Assembly (NCBI GenBank): GCA_008508345.1
Contig: QNGE01003501.1
Coordinates: 8,932-72,931, forward strand
Length of the DNA stretch: 64,000 bases
Direction: 5' to 3'
Origin: Paragonimus westermani
Lineage: Eukaryota; Platyhelminthes; Trematoda; Plagiorchiida; Troglotrematidae
In this document: piece after piece, positions 36,733 to 48,259 of the stretch
Position numbering within the stretch: the stretch's first letter is position 1
Layout: every line of letters begins with the position of its first letter
Translations under genes and position numbers: made by a program
The notes under the pieces: model-generated
The model's database searches: none
Told to the model about the DNA's origin: nothing
Seen by the model: only the letters and a program-made list of their open reading frames with translations

Positions 36733-38235
36733 ATGTATAGGCCACTACTTCTTTACTCACTGTTTGATCGACATTAACTACTGTCCAGACATGCACTAGA
36801 GTGGCCATCGATCGTTGGCGAGCCGGTGCAACACCCACACATTATTAACTACATTCTTATTCCACTGCATTTACCGGATATCATGCTGGGCACATTACAA
36901 GTTAACAGGGCCTGTTCATGTTTTGTTCTCCAGAAATTCGAATGAATGCTTAATCTTTCCTTCGATCACGAATCAAATTGTTTATTTCGCATCCTCAAAC
37001 TGTGGCCCTCCGATTTCGTTGTGGATGGTTTTCTGCCAGGCCCCTTTTGTACATTACCACCACTCGCTTCTTTTCATTATATCCATATGACATACGTTAA
37101 CCGAATTGTACCTTCCCAGAAAAGCTTCTCTATTTTTCAAGTGCGGAAAATTAGCTACTAAAGGCGAAATTAGAACCGTCCGCTTGCTATCATTTCGTAC
37201 TGGATTACGTGAACATTCCGGACCCAGACATCAATGTTTGCAATATATGGGAATCACGCTCAGCTGGTTGCTAATTGTCAATGTTTTACATCATCATAAA
37301 CGTTTCACCGATGCGTCTTAACGACAAGCCGTATGTAGGATAGGCTTCCGCTTATTCTTTCGGACTACTATCCAACGAAATTGACTTATTATAATCGAAG
37401 ACATCTTCGGTTGCTGCAAGTTGGTATATCAGTGTTTTCTTCTGGCGGCGTGATTAATCATGCGGTCCTTAACCCATTTGGTGGCACTTCTAAAACCCCC
37501 TCGATGCTCCCATAACGCACAATTACGTTAGCACGCAGTCTGCCTTAGGTTTCTCACCGTTGATGGATACCCCATCAGTGTACAGCCAGGACGATCCTGT
37601 GTTGTTTTCCATACTACGTTCTTCGTATGCGGAGCTGTCGAGATCGTGTAAAAAGGGCGCTATCGTGAAAATGCTTGGTTTCGAACTTGAGACTGAAAGC
37701 AGATCATCAGCATCAACACAAGCGCAAATCAGCGTTCTAACCGGATTTAAGGCCTCCGAGAGCGTAAAGGGATAACGGAATAACGACTGATAATACGGTG
37801 GTTAACAGAACAACGGTGATGAACGACAGAGTACACGCGGTGAGTTAGTCTCTTCCCGGCCAACCCATCCACTCGAGGCTACTGCATAAACACAAAGAAA
37901 AGACTGGTCTTCAAACAAAGCCTTTTTTTCTCAGCCCGAAGACAACATGATCACAAACCCCTTCATATTTGTAGGGTTTGGGACTAGCACCAAAGCGAGT
38001 CCAAAGGAATGGGCTAGACAGTGTAGAGTGTGCGTGTAGTCGAGGAGGTAACCACAATTGCCACGAAGGTTGAGTACGTTTGTGAGAACCGGAGAAGCAC
38101 ACCACTATGGCAACGACGAAGTTCGCTGAAAGGTGGTGTACTTTGTTAGTCTTCTGGATAAAATATTTTTGGGAAACTGGTGACTACCCCGACACATTGG
38201 CTGTTCGGTATTTCAACGTTTAGGTGCTTATGAAC
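36733..38235. other. 3' flank of ATRX, unassigned
   Basis: An ORF at 37560-37775 (71 codons) has ordinary composition, with serine/glutamate-rich text near its end, but no recognised domain or partner exon. No polyadenylation signal close to the ATRX stop was seen. Confidence 0.4.
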
Positions 38236-38239
38236 CATC

Positions 38240-40450
38240 AAAATAGACAGCAATACGTAAGTGGTTCACACTGATGCTTAACTGACACAACCGTGGAAAA
38301 AAGCAAGCCCTGTACAGAAAGAGAGGAAGGGACCTAACTATAAAAAAACAGCTTCGTCTATGATTCAACATCAAGGTGCCTGCATCTTACAAACAAACCA
38401 CCGAGTTACAAGTGAAAGGCGTCACTCCCACTGCCCTGCGTTATTACGTACGCCTACTTAACAGATGACACGGCCAAACAGCGACAACACTCACGTCACT
38501 GCTAGCCGCCAGCTCACCTAACGTCTCCAAGCACCGACGCCGTGATTCGCGAGGGCCCCAGCCCAGGAGACAAACCCGTCCTACAGTGAATGAATTCATT
38601 CTTCTGCGCCAGTTCATAATCTATCCATCTTACGTCAGTCGGCTGCAGGATCGACAAAGTGTGCTCGATATGGCAGACGACTGTCTGGCATCCCTGTTAC
38701 GTGGCCTAACCATCTAAGTATGCGCAAACGTCTGGATTGAACAAACGAGTCAGTTTGGCAATCACGACCACATCCCCGTAACCCAAACGCACCTTTGTGA
38801 TCGAGAAATACGGCAAGTGTTAACCGGCGGTACACATGGCGCTGCTCTAGAATTAGGCGAGGAGCGAAAGTTTAATTAATACATCCCCATCCAAGACGAA
38901 ACGCTGTCTACTCTTTCATAATGTCTGCTCCAACCCCCGAGCTGCAGTGAGCCGATGAAGTATAATGGATGCCAGAACCCTAGTAATTACTGGAATCAAG
39001 TTGATTCCTCCATGGTTTTCACCAGAGTCCCGGATCCTCTTTTGAACAGGGGAACTATTTCCGATTGAACTCAGCGCAGAGGGATGATCTCCATCGTCCA
39101 CGCAACAACTGAGTCGAGTCCTTTAATAACGTCTCCCCACCTTCCTTGAAAGATGTCGGTACGAGATCTTCTGGACCAGCAGCCCTATGTTTGAGAACCG
39201 AAATACGATTGTGGACCTCAATGCAAGTGGTTGGTGCTACATGCTAAGCTTGTGGTGGCAACATAGCAAAAGCAAGAGGCCAGCTAAATTGACTCTCAAA
39301 ATGTTCCGCCTACGTCTATAACCTTCTGCATTTATTACAGATGATTGCGCTCTGTCTCACTGATGACTTCATTGACAAACGGTGACTGTGGATCAGTAAC
39401 ACGGATGAGCTAGAAGAGTGCCGAACAATCCTATAGCAAAAACGGTTCCCAGTTCCTCAATTTTTTCCATTAACTAAACCATACGATCAGCGTTTAAGCA
39501 CAGTTTCAGTTTCCTACGGATATCTCTCCTAAACTTATTATGTGGACTACAAGAAGGAATCTTTCGTTCAACCCACTAAGCCCAGTGTCACTTGCTACAG
39601 TACCCGCTTCATGAATGATCTATGAAGTCTTGGTCCAGTAACTGTTGGGATCTTCCAGTTGAGAACTTCAACGGCTACTTCCTAAGCTGGTTTGGTAATT
39701 ACATTTTACTGACTGTCTAACCAGTTTCTCAACAGCCACCCATTGTAATCGGTGGGGTCGTTGCCCATCAAAAGTAAGAGCGAAACGACGACGTACCAAC
39801 GCACAGTCCGAATCAAAGTATATGCTCCACTAAGGACGACAGATCTGAATGGAGTCCCACCAACTATAAATAACAGTTGTACGGTCTACTTGAGATCAGG
39901 TATGATTTAAAGAATGGAGCACCAAGTATAATAATGTCTAAAACTGGTGCTGACTAAAAGTAGCCTATGCTTAGTGCACAGCTGTAACAGTTGCCCGCCA
40001 TCATTCGAGCGATATGATGCTACCTCAAACCCACCATCTAAACGAGACTCGGAACCGTGCGCCGACCAAAGGAGGGCGGCCAGATCCCAGCAAAAGGCAT
40101 CCTTGATACCGACGTTACTACGGTCAGCCGGAACATAAGTAGACAATGAAAAGGTTTCTGGAAGTTTTACGTCTAGAACTCTCCTTAAAAAAAACCTACC
40201 ATGCGGACGGCACAGCGTGGCCACAGCCGTCGTGATAAGCACTATGCCTACTCCAACCTGACCCGTAACGGTAGCCGTGGAGTCACCTGAAGTATAGTTA
40301 GTATATGGTAAACATTGCAAGTGCTGTTAGTTCCACGCGTTAACTACTGTCCTGGATTCTAGTCCCCGCAATGCAGCAGACATAGATAATCAGAGAATCT
40401 AACCTTCATGTAAGAGCCACCTGTTACTCTATCTGTTCCAGTGTATGAAC
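38240..40450 (-). mobile_element. RTE-type LINE, internally deleted and decayed
   Basis: Read on the minus strand, the order is as follows. Endonuclease-like text lies at about 40320-39907 (DNDGGQLLQLC-like region and LVSTSFRH). An RT N-terminal part lies at 39101-38916 (GENHGGINLIPVITRVLASI). RT motif A follows at about 38830-38790 (VFLDHKGAF). After only about 50 nt the C-terminal motif LRILRWLGHV appears. The 3' untranslated region runs to about 38240. The catalytic middle of the RT, including the FADD/YADD region, is missing. Stops and frameshifts are frequent. Confidence 0.75.
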
Positions 40451-40499
40451 GCTGAAAGCACCTATATTGACTCGCATTCAACGTCTAAGCAAGGGACGA

Positions 40500-42330
40500 A
40501 GGACGCATGAGGATGGATGGCAAGAGATGGGGCTTAGCGGCACAATGTTGCCATGACGAACTATATCTGTTGTAGGATTTTCAGGACAACTGCTAGAGGT
40601 GGGAGTCGGGAAGGGTTTGAGAGCTAAAATTGATAGGGAAGTGGGGGAGGGTTCAGCAGTAGCATGTTTTCGCTAATCCGCCAGGCTGTATCCAGCAGGT
40701 AGGGCAAACCGGTTTATATTACCAGACGGTCGATAAAGTATAGGATTAACAGTAATATGAGTATTTCGTGTGGACGGAGGTACTGTCAAGACGCCCAGAC
40801 CTAGTCAGGAGAACGATGGGGTTTCTCAACCAAAGCCTCTGGCTCAAAATCCCTTACTGCATTGCAACGTCCCGGAACGGATTCTTTTTCCGGAGAAAGA
40901 TGCTAACCTTCTTCCAACCCTCAAACTGGAAGACCAGGAGACTGTGGTTTTTCAGACCTCTACTTATTGATCTGCCTGATATGAATGACTGTCGATGTGG
41001 TCGCCACACCGTCCAGTTTAGCCCAATAGGTCATTGAGATGCGCAAGCCGTTCAGTCTCATTGTCACACCCACTGTTGCGTAACATCACTAGGTCTGCGA
41101 CGGTGTGAGTACTCTGGAGTAGTTGGTCGCTCTGGGGTAGTCCGCTACATTTGGCAACACGGTATAGGACGACTCGTAGTTTACGTGAATTTTAGGAGTT
41201 CATCGTTTAGCATCAGCTGATGTGGGGACGTTCTAACAGAATGACCCTTTAAGAGGTCCTATTTCACTGTCCTATTGTACCTCAGAAGGCATTTTCGGTC
41301 ACAAGCAAACTGTCCTTCTGGACATTCCATTGGTTTGCCGATAACCAGTTGGTTGTTTGGTACTTTCCTTTCGGGATGCCTTCGATGCAACAAAATAGCA
41401 CTGTGTATGATGACTAACTGCGTTGAGCTTTTAACTGTGCACGCTATGTATATCATATTTAACACGACTAGCTATATAAAGAGGCAACCGTACAACGAAT
41501 TAGGGAAGAAGTGCAGAGAGAAATTAAATTGAAATGGGTGCACACGGAGGTTCACAACACGACTACCCTTTCCACTATTCGTCGTATCTGAAAACGTCCT
41601 TAACCGAAGGTGCTCTTTCTCCTCGGAACTCCACGTAACGGCCAGGAACACACCACTAGAGAACAGTGCAAAACCGGTATTTTCGTGCCCCAAACCCTAC
41701 TTGTGAACCAGCTACCAAGCTGCCAATCCTCAGCCTAACCTATCACTTGCAACCGAGGTACGGCAATGGTGGGTTGACCATTCGTAACACAAAACAACGG
41801 AGTCTCTGAGAAGAGACCATTATACTCGGGCATCTCGGCGAACTTCATCATTTCTGGCAAGGTGTTCTCACAAAATCCCGCTATTTCGGAATTTGGTAAG
41901 GGTGGAAGACGGACATTGAGTATCCTCCGCGCCAATCAGCCAGGTTTTACATTCTGTTAACGCCGCAGCTGAAAGGTAGAATATGCGAAATGGTGGCTTA
42001 ACATATGTAAGCTGGCCGCTGTCGGGCTAATTTCTCGGATTGTGAGACCATGCGGTTTGCAGACTTTATGGTTAGGGAGGTGAGCTAATCGATTGGTTCA
42101 GTTTTGAAAGTGTTGTGCCCATATGATTTGCTTCTGAAATAAACATCTAGTTCTACTCTACGAGGTGTTTGTTAAGATAAAAAGTATTAGATCACGATTA
42201 CAAAACAGGGATAGATATTGAGACATAACGGTAAAAACCCACCAGCAGGCCTGCAGATGATTCGCTCCTATTTGCAATTCGGTTATTTGTCTTGGTGTGA
42301 CTAGTCCCCATCTTTTTCTCCAATATACAA
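40500..42330. other. Unassigned stretch with a polar ORF
   Basis: The plus strand has an open frame at 40770-40970 (DGGTVKTPRPSQEND, QPKPLAQNPLLHC), protein-like in composition and overlapped by a second open frame at 40768-41037. I cannot assign it. The rest holds short shadow ORFs only. Confidence 0.3.
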
Positions 42331-42339
42331 AACTATTTC

Positions 42340-42490
42340 ATCTGTAAGGTTGTGAAGGATTTGGTCAACTTCAAGTTGAACACCGGTCCACATTCAATCA
42401 CAGCTTTCGTGTTTAGAATGACTTTCTGGCCAACTTCCTTCGAAAAGAAGCACTGGACTAGAGTATCGCTCTTGTTAGAGCTCACAGTAG
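42340..42490 (-). repeat. SINE-like copy, head-truncated
   Basis: The plus strand reads TTCCTTCGAAAAGAAGCACTGGACTAGAG, within 42438-42470, and TCGCTCTTGTTAGAGC. This parallels the minus-strand copy at 2440-2500. The tail (minus strand TGTTCAACTTGAAG) lies near 42370. The box A head is missing and is replaced by the next copy in opposite orientation. Confidence 0.55.
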
Positions 42491-42509
42491 TGGTCGAGCT
42501 ATGATAATT

Positions 42510-42735
42510 CGGTTGTGCATAACGTGAGGTCAGTGACGCAGTGGTAAACAACGTTGCCTCATGAAAGCTTGAACAGAGTTCAAATGCCAACCGTGACAAG
42601 GATACGTGCCACTGATGACCTTCTACAAGGACGAAACCTTAATCTAGTGCTTTTTTCTAAACATACCGGCTCGAAAGTCCATCTGAATGCGAACATTGCG
42701 AACAAATGCTAGTGATGTTCAACTTGAAAACACAT
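42510..42735 (+). repeat. SINE-like copy with box A and box B
   Basis: The plus strand reads GTGAGGTCAGTGACGCAGTGG (box A GACGCAGTGGTAAAC), then a box B-like GAGTTCAAATGCC about 45 nt later, then the family tail CATCTGAATGCGAAC and GTTCAACTTGAAA. This is the best-preserved promoter of the family in the window. Confidence 0.6.
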
Positions 42736-43099
42736 CATTTGCTTTCTTTTCATGATTACACAACAGTTGAGCATCTCCGTCGGCTGCCGGAATATTGTCA
42801 CAACGATTTTGGGTCTTGACATCGTGCGACGGCTTGCTCGTCCTAATGACCTGCTAACTAAGGTGGACGGCGTGAAGATAACAGCGATGGTCACTCGCAT
42901 CAGGTAATTCAATAAGTAGAGATCTAACAAGCTTACACTGATTGTCGATCGCGAGGCTTGATTAACGGAGAAAGTTAGTGACATTGAAACCGCTTTTGTT
43001 TTAGGTGACACGAGCACATTCAATTTGTCCGTGTTATTGGTCCACGCCACGCGCCAATGAAACTACTACTATTTTACCTCTCCTCGGCCGGTGAGGTAA

Positions 43100-44500
43100 G
43101 AACTACCCACTAAAACTGCAGTCCGCAATCGCAGTGTGGCTCTCAAACGCAATAGGACTGCTGGTTCAGATGATCTCGTGCAGCCACTTTTCAAAGGCGA
43201 GGCTTTAGCAGAGGCCTTGACTCAGTTGTCTCAACTTGTGTGGACGACAGAGTATGTCCCTCTGTATTAGGCCATTCGGTAATAGTTTCCGTATTCGAGA
43301 AATAAGCCAGGAACACTTGCAAGACACACGGGGTGGTTAAGTTGTCCACAGTCGCAGCTAGCATTCTGACATGTTATACTTCGTCGATTCACTACAGCCC
43401 CCAGGAGAGGAACATTAGGGAGAACAGGCAGGATTTCGTCCTGGACGGGGATGTGTTAATTAAATTTGCGCCATACAAAATTCTGCAGCAGCGTCATGTG
43501 TACCGCCGGCCAACCGTTGCCGTATTTCTCGACTACAAAGGTCCACTTGATTTGGTGGATTGATCCACGCATTTCGAGTCATCTAAACGCATAGGTGTGC
43601 CGACCAAATATGTCTGTGGTGAACTGCCTGACAGTTTCAGAACCAAATGCGGTGTATGCCAAGGCTGTCCGATTTAACCATTGTTGTTCACTTTTGTGAC
43701 AGACAAAATAATGGAGGACTGTCTGAAGCACTCACAAGATGTCGATGTGGATTCCCTACGGATGGTTTTTGCTGTGCTGACAATTTTCGAGTGCCACAAA
43801 TAATGTTGAAGGCTATTTCGCGCTCCGTGAGAAACTTCAGAATGAATCTTCGAAATATCAACCGACTCCGCAAAGCTGCTGTGGAACAATGGGGTTATGG
43901 AGATTACTGACCAGTTTGTTTACCTAGGGGTTCGCATCAGTAGCGGCGAGGTTACGAGAAATGAAATGCAAGCTCGCGTGCTCATGGTTAGAGCAGTATT
44001 CGCCAAGCCAAGTTGTTACCGGTGAAGGGGTCATAGCTTTGACAACTGAGGGTCGCGTACATGATGTGATCGACAGCTGTGGAACCTGCAGCTTACAGCA
44101 GACGTCGTGAGCGTTACTACAGAGGCTGTCTTACCATTCCGAGATATGTGGACGTTGCCGCTCAGCATCTCGAAGAGTCGGGGATTGGAGGCTATGGGTA
44201 GTAATGGCCAACTAGGCTCAGTGGCGTAAACGTTGCCGTTTTTGGTCTAATTATTTCAAGTAGGTGCACTCAATGTCGAAAAGGTAGCAAAAGCCGAGGA
44301 TAAGGTGTCTCACAGGTGAACCTTTACTTCTAATTGTCCGGTTGTTGGTTTGTAAGGTGCACGCACCTTGACGCCGAATGTTTGAGTACAGACAACGTTG
44401 GTTTTAGTAGTTGGGTCTTTCTTATTTCCTATCCAGAGCTTGCTCGATCATGCATGATGATGCCTAGTTTTCATGTGACAGGGACCTCTGTCTGTTCATT
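43100..44500 (+). mobile_element. RTE-type LINE, decayed plus-strand copy
   Basis: Ordered RT blocks appear in shifting frames: AVRNRS and KRNRTAGSDDL near 43120-43170, RRPTVAVFLDYKG near 43505 (motif A), a LFTFVTDKIMEDCL-like block near 43690, and DQFVYLGVRISSGEVTRNEM near 43915. The decayed C-terminus (MANXAQW) lies near 44200. The 3' untranslated region runs to about 44500 (GTTTGTAAGGTGCACGCACC). Many stops and shifts make it non-functional. Confidence 0.75.
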
Positions 44501-44509
44501 AAAGGTTGT

Positions 44510-46190
44510 TTGGGCTGCTGCCACACTGTAGACATATTCAAACTGCTGAACTTTCAAAAATTCCCCAACACCGACTGATCGTACTTCATACACAGATATA
44601 TAGGAACTTATTTTTGATTTTAACTGTTGCCATTCGGTCCCGCACATCAGCTACAAACACTCTAAACGGCTAGTGATTACCTTACTCTGTCGTTCTTGTT
44701 ATTTTTATCGACTTTCGGACAATGAACTTGATATCGCCAATATAGAATGAGCCTATATGATTTAAAAAGAACGCCCACAAATATGAAGATTAAAGCTGCA
44801 TCGATTACTTGTTTTGATAGGGATTTCATGTAATTTCCTCGAAACTTCTCCATGTCATATTCTACCCTGGTTATCGGGACCATTCTCTCGAAATTGGCGT
44901 TGCTTATGCTCCATGTCCGACCGTTCAACATACACAGGCGGATCAGAGAGGATTACGGCGATTCCACAACTCAATGAGCTGGAAACGTTACCTATTGTCT
45001 TTTATCGGATGGCGAAAGGTACATAACGCAAAACGTCACTTCTTGTTTAAGGGTGTGCGACGTACGAAAGCTTTTCCTTCTGATACGTTTTAAAGTCTCT
45101 TCCAGTCATACGAATAGATTAGTCAGAAGACTAATCACGATATGAATCCACTTCGCAAACCCCGTCAGTTGTAAACGTCTGATTAGCACGGAAACAAAAC
45201 AATGGACCTTAAGGGAAATGACTGAAGGTAACTAATCAGGAATGTGTGATGAGCGACAGCTAAACCCATAGCAAACAGAGAATAAGACCCAGTTGGTTTT
45301 TTTGCGCACAGAGCTCCTGAAATTACCTAAAAGCGCAAGTGGACAGTGTGTCATCTAGTTTACATCGTCCAAGCAACACTGACCGTTCCTTATGTTCATG
45401 CATACATCCGAGCCACCTGACCCGTTTTTAATGCGGTTTCAACTATTGCGTAACCACTTCTGCTAACTGTAGGGCAACACGTTGCGACGCGCATGCAATA
45501 TCATTCGCCAGAAAGAATGGACTTTAGGTCATTTGTCAGGCGCTCTTGAACAGGAAACCGCATTAAATTATCTACGTTTCGCTTTCTGGCACAGTCCAAC
45601 AAACAGTTGTTTTTAGCCTGTGGTGCTTGGAGGAAACAGCGCTGAATCTCTCTTCTCCACAAGAGCGAGCATATGGATGCTGACCGATCAGAGATACAGG
45701 AACCACGAACGATGGAAAACGCTACAATGTAACACAATTCTCAAATATAACACTTGGCCCGGTTTTAATTGCACTGGTGCCTTCGCCGGGTTCGTCGACG
45801 CGTACTCACAGAGGTTGTCCTCCGTTAAAGTTAGCATCTCTCATTGCTTATTGTCTACTCGTCTGTGCCCAAATCTTAGCACCCACACAAACATTAGTCT
45901 TGCATACTAGCGTCAGCCGTCTTTACTCGAGCACGTATAGCATGTGGGTGTGGTGAATGCGGGAGACTCGTGGTAAGACACGAAACCGGATACTAGTGGC
46001 ACGAGCACAGTGTACGTGTTAAAATGAAACCGGGTTGCATACTGAACACACTCTCGGACATTGTCGGAAACATATCCCAGCCACCCCCAACTAGACGGCC
46101 TGCAAAGATCACAGTTTGAAAGTAACCGTCATGTTAAGTCTCCGCTGTTTTCACGGAGATGAGAAACTAAACAAGTCACCGATCAACTTG
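44510..46190. other. Unassigned repeat-rich stretch
   Basis: Short ORFs on both strands (for example 45501-45737 minus, 45620-45910 plus) show no known domain. No feature supported. Confidence 0.35.
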
Positions 46191-46194
46191 GTTG

Positions 46195-46400
46195 CCACTA
46201 TGGCCCTCCGCAACTGCCAATTCTAATGACGGTTTGTGCATACGCTTTCCGTCCTCTCAAACTGTACCAGTGCTTCCAGTCTAACCAACCACATGTAGGC
46301 GAGAGAAGGCGTGGTAAGCAATGAACTGGCGTTCGTAAGATGTGCGCAAAATAACGAAACTTATGGGACGGGACCACTATGCACAATACTTCGCCAAACC
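46195..46400 (-). mobile_element. Possible RTE-like C-terminal relic
   Basis: The minus strand encodes HKFRYFAHILRTPVHCLPRL, then CGWLDWKHW and SLRGRK. The order resembles the RTE tail RWLGHVLRMPVHRLPRR, then GWKK and RGGQ, but with poor identity. Confidence 0.3.
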
Positions 46401-46609
46401 TGTCCGTTCCGAAGACATCGGTGAGCTTCGTCCTTTTTGACACGGTGTTCTCGCCACACCACAAACAGATATTCCATGAACAGTCCGAACAAATGAGCTG
46501 TCTCGTACGGCGGCACTTCACCCGTCCTTTCGCAGAAAGACTGATCGGATCAGCGCCAGAGACGACACACGCTAACAAACACCATCCGAGACTTAGCTGT
46601 ACCAAGTGA

Positions 46610-47650
46610 CCTAATCAGATATTCCATCACGGTTAATACAGTTCTCAGATACGAAGTTGCTGATTACCTCTACTGACTCGCTATCAAGCATGACAGCAGG
46701 CTTGTCGGAGCAAATCAAGGTATCGCCCAATAATAAACATAACAGCAATCGGGTGCCCGGACGCGCCATGCATGAGACTGAGAAGACAATTAGCCTTCCA
46801 TACGAAGGGCGGTGTTCTGGCGTCTGACGGAGTGTGAAGATAAACTAGGACATTCATGAAGAGGGTGAAACTCCGTCTGCTCCTCAGAAACATGCCGCTC
46901 ACGCGCAACATTTCATCTACGAGCTGCTGAAGGTAGCTTCAGCGCAATGGAAATCAGGACAATTCCCCTAGGATCTGTACATTATTTGTGTCGACTTTTA
47001 TTAAGGTGCTGATAGCTAAACCCGTCGTTTGGAACAAGTTCACTGACTCAGAGCTCCAGGGACGGAGCTGTTAGTTACATGGTTAGCACTCGGACCCGAA
47101 AACCACCAACAAATTCGTCTTCGTCAGGTGCCTTACGACGTTTCAACCATTTGATTTCAGTGATTTCAAAGGAGGGCAAACGCTGACGGACCAATCAACA
47201 AAGTTCATGAAGGCTGGTCAACGGCACAGGGAGACATTCGGACTATTGCCGTGGGTGCTCACCTCAGCGCCTTGAGGGTTGGTGCGGGCAATGCTTGAAG
47301 CCGTCACCGGCTCTAAAGACTGTCGCGCGCACACTTGATTTCCTGTCAACTACCATTCAGATGAGATAAGAGATTTCTGGAATTTCGGTCGCCAACCGAA
47401 AGAACAGTACCGTAATGCATGCTGGACATACCTTATGAGCGTCAGTCGTCTGGTATACGCTTTTTCATGTTAGGGTTGCTTTTTCTGACTTGCCATGTGT
47501 TATAGTGGCCATATGCTGATCTTCCTGGATACCTTTTTCAGCGATTCCTACGCGGGTTCGAGGCTGGAGGCCCAACCTACCCGGATCCAGTCAGTTTGTT
47601 CGTTTTGATGTCCGGCGTTCTGTTAACCTGAAAGAGACATTGAAAACAGG
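46610..47650. other. Unassigned stretch
   Basis: Nothing supported. Short minus-strand ORF at 46684-46911 without a domain. Confidence 0.35.
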
Positions 47651-47659
47651 GCGTAGCAC

Positions 47660-48250
47660 CGCTCTCGGGGGTCACAAAAAGTACCAAGAACAGAGTAAAA
47701 TAATAATCTAGCAAAACAGGATAAATTATTAATTTAACGGTTTATTAAGTAGGTGGGAATCCAATAACACTTTGAGACGGTCTTTAGAAGAGCAGCTAAC
47801 AATCTCTAGTGGTAGGTCGTTCCAGTAGTTGATAACCCTATAAGAGAAGAACTGTTGTCTTAGGAAGGTCCGAGGTCGAAGCTTATAGAGCTTCTTGTCG
47901 TGGCCTCTTCGACTGTTATCACTTACTAGGGTAAAGAATTGTTGCACAAGTCCTGTGCTAAAGAGAAAATGTGTAAGAATTAAGTCGCCGCGGAGTCTAC
48001 GAAACTCAAGTGGATAAAGATCGAGAATTTCAAGGCGAGACTCGTAGGATAGATGCCGCAAGCCAGTGACCATTTTGGTGGCTACTCGCTGGACACGTTC
48101 AATGGCGAGTATGTCCTTCTTCAAACCGGTGTAGACGACTTGATTGGCATACTCGAGCAGTGGTCTTATGTAGACTCCGTAAAGGTGTGCTTGTCTATTT
48201 GTAGCGGCCTGGAGATTTCACTGGCCTGCCTGCGGTATGATGTGTAAAAT
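47660..48250 (-). mobile_element. CR1/Jockey-like LINE, 5'-truncated 3' end
   Basis: The minus-strand frame from about 48225 reads AHLYGVYIRPLLEYANQVV, GLKKDILAIERVQRVATKMV, SYESRLEILDLYPLEFRRLR, FFSYRVINYWNDLP and ends at the stop near 47729. This is the conserved end of Jockey/CR1-group reverse transcriptases. About 160 codons are nearly clean, with one in-frame TGA near 48217-48219, so the copy is much younger than the RTE relics. A short A/T-rich 3' region follows to about 47660. Confidence 0.82.
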
Positions 48251-48259
48251 AGTTCCAAA

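Noticed and set aside
37560..37775. 71-codon ORF after ATRX as a downstream gene
   Set aside because: Isolated short frame without a partner exon or domain.
41259..41465. Minus-strand CPEGQFACDRKC resembling an LDL-receptor class A repeat
   Set aside because: Cysteine spacing is wrong, only half a repeat is present, and no calcium-binding acidic residues follow.
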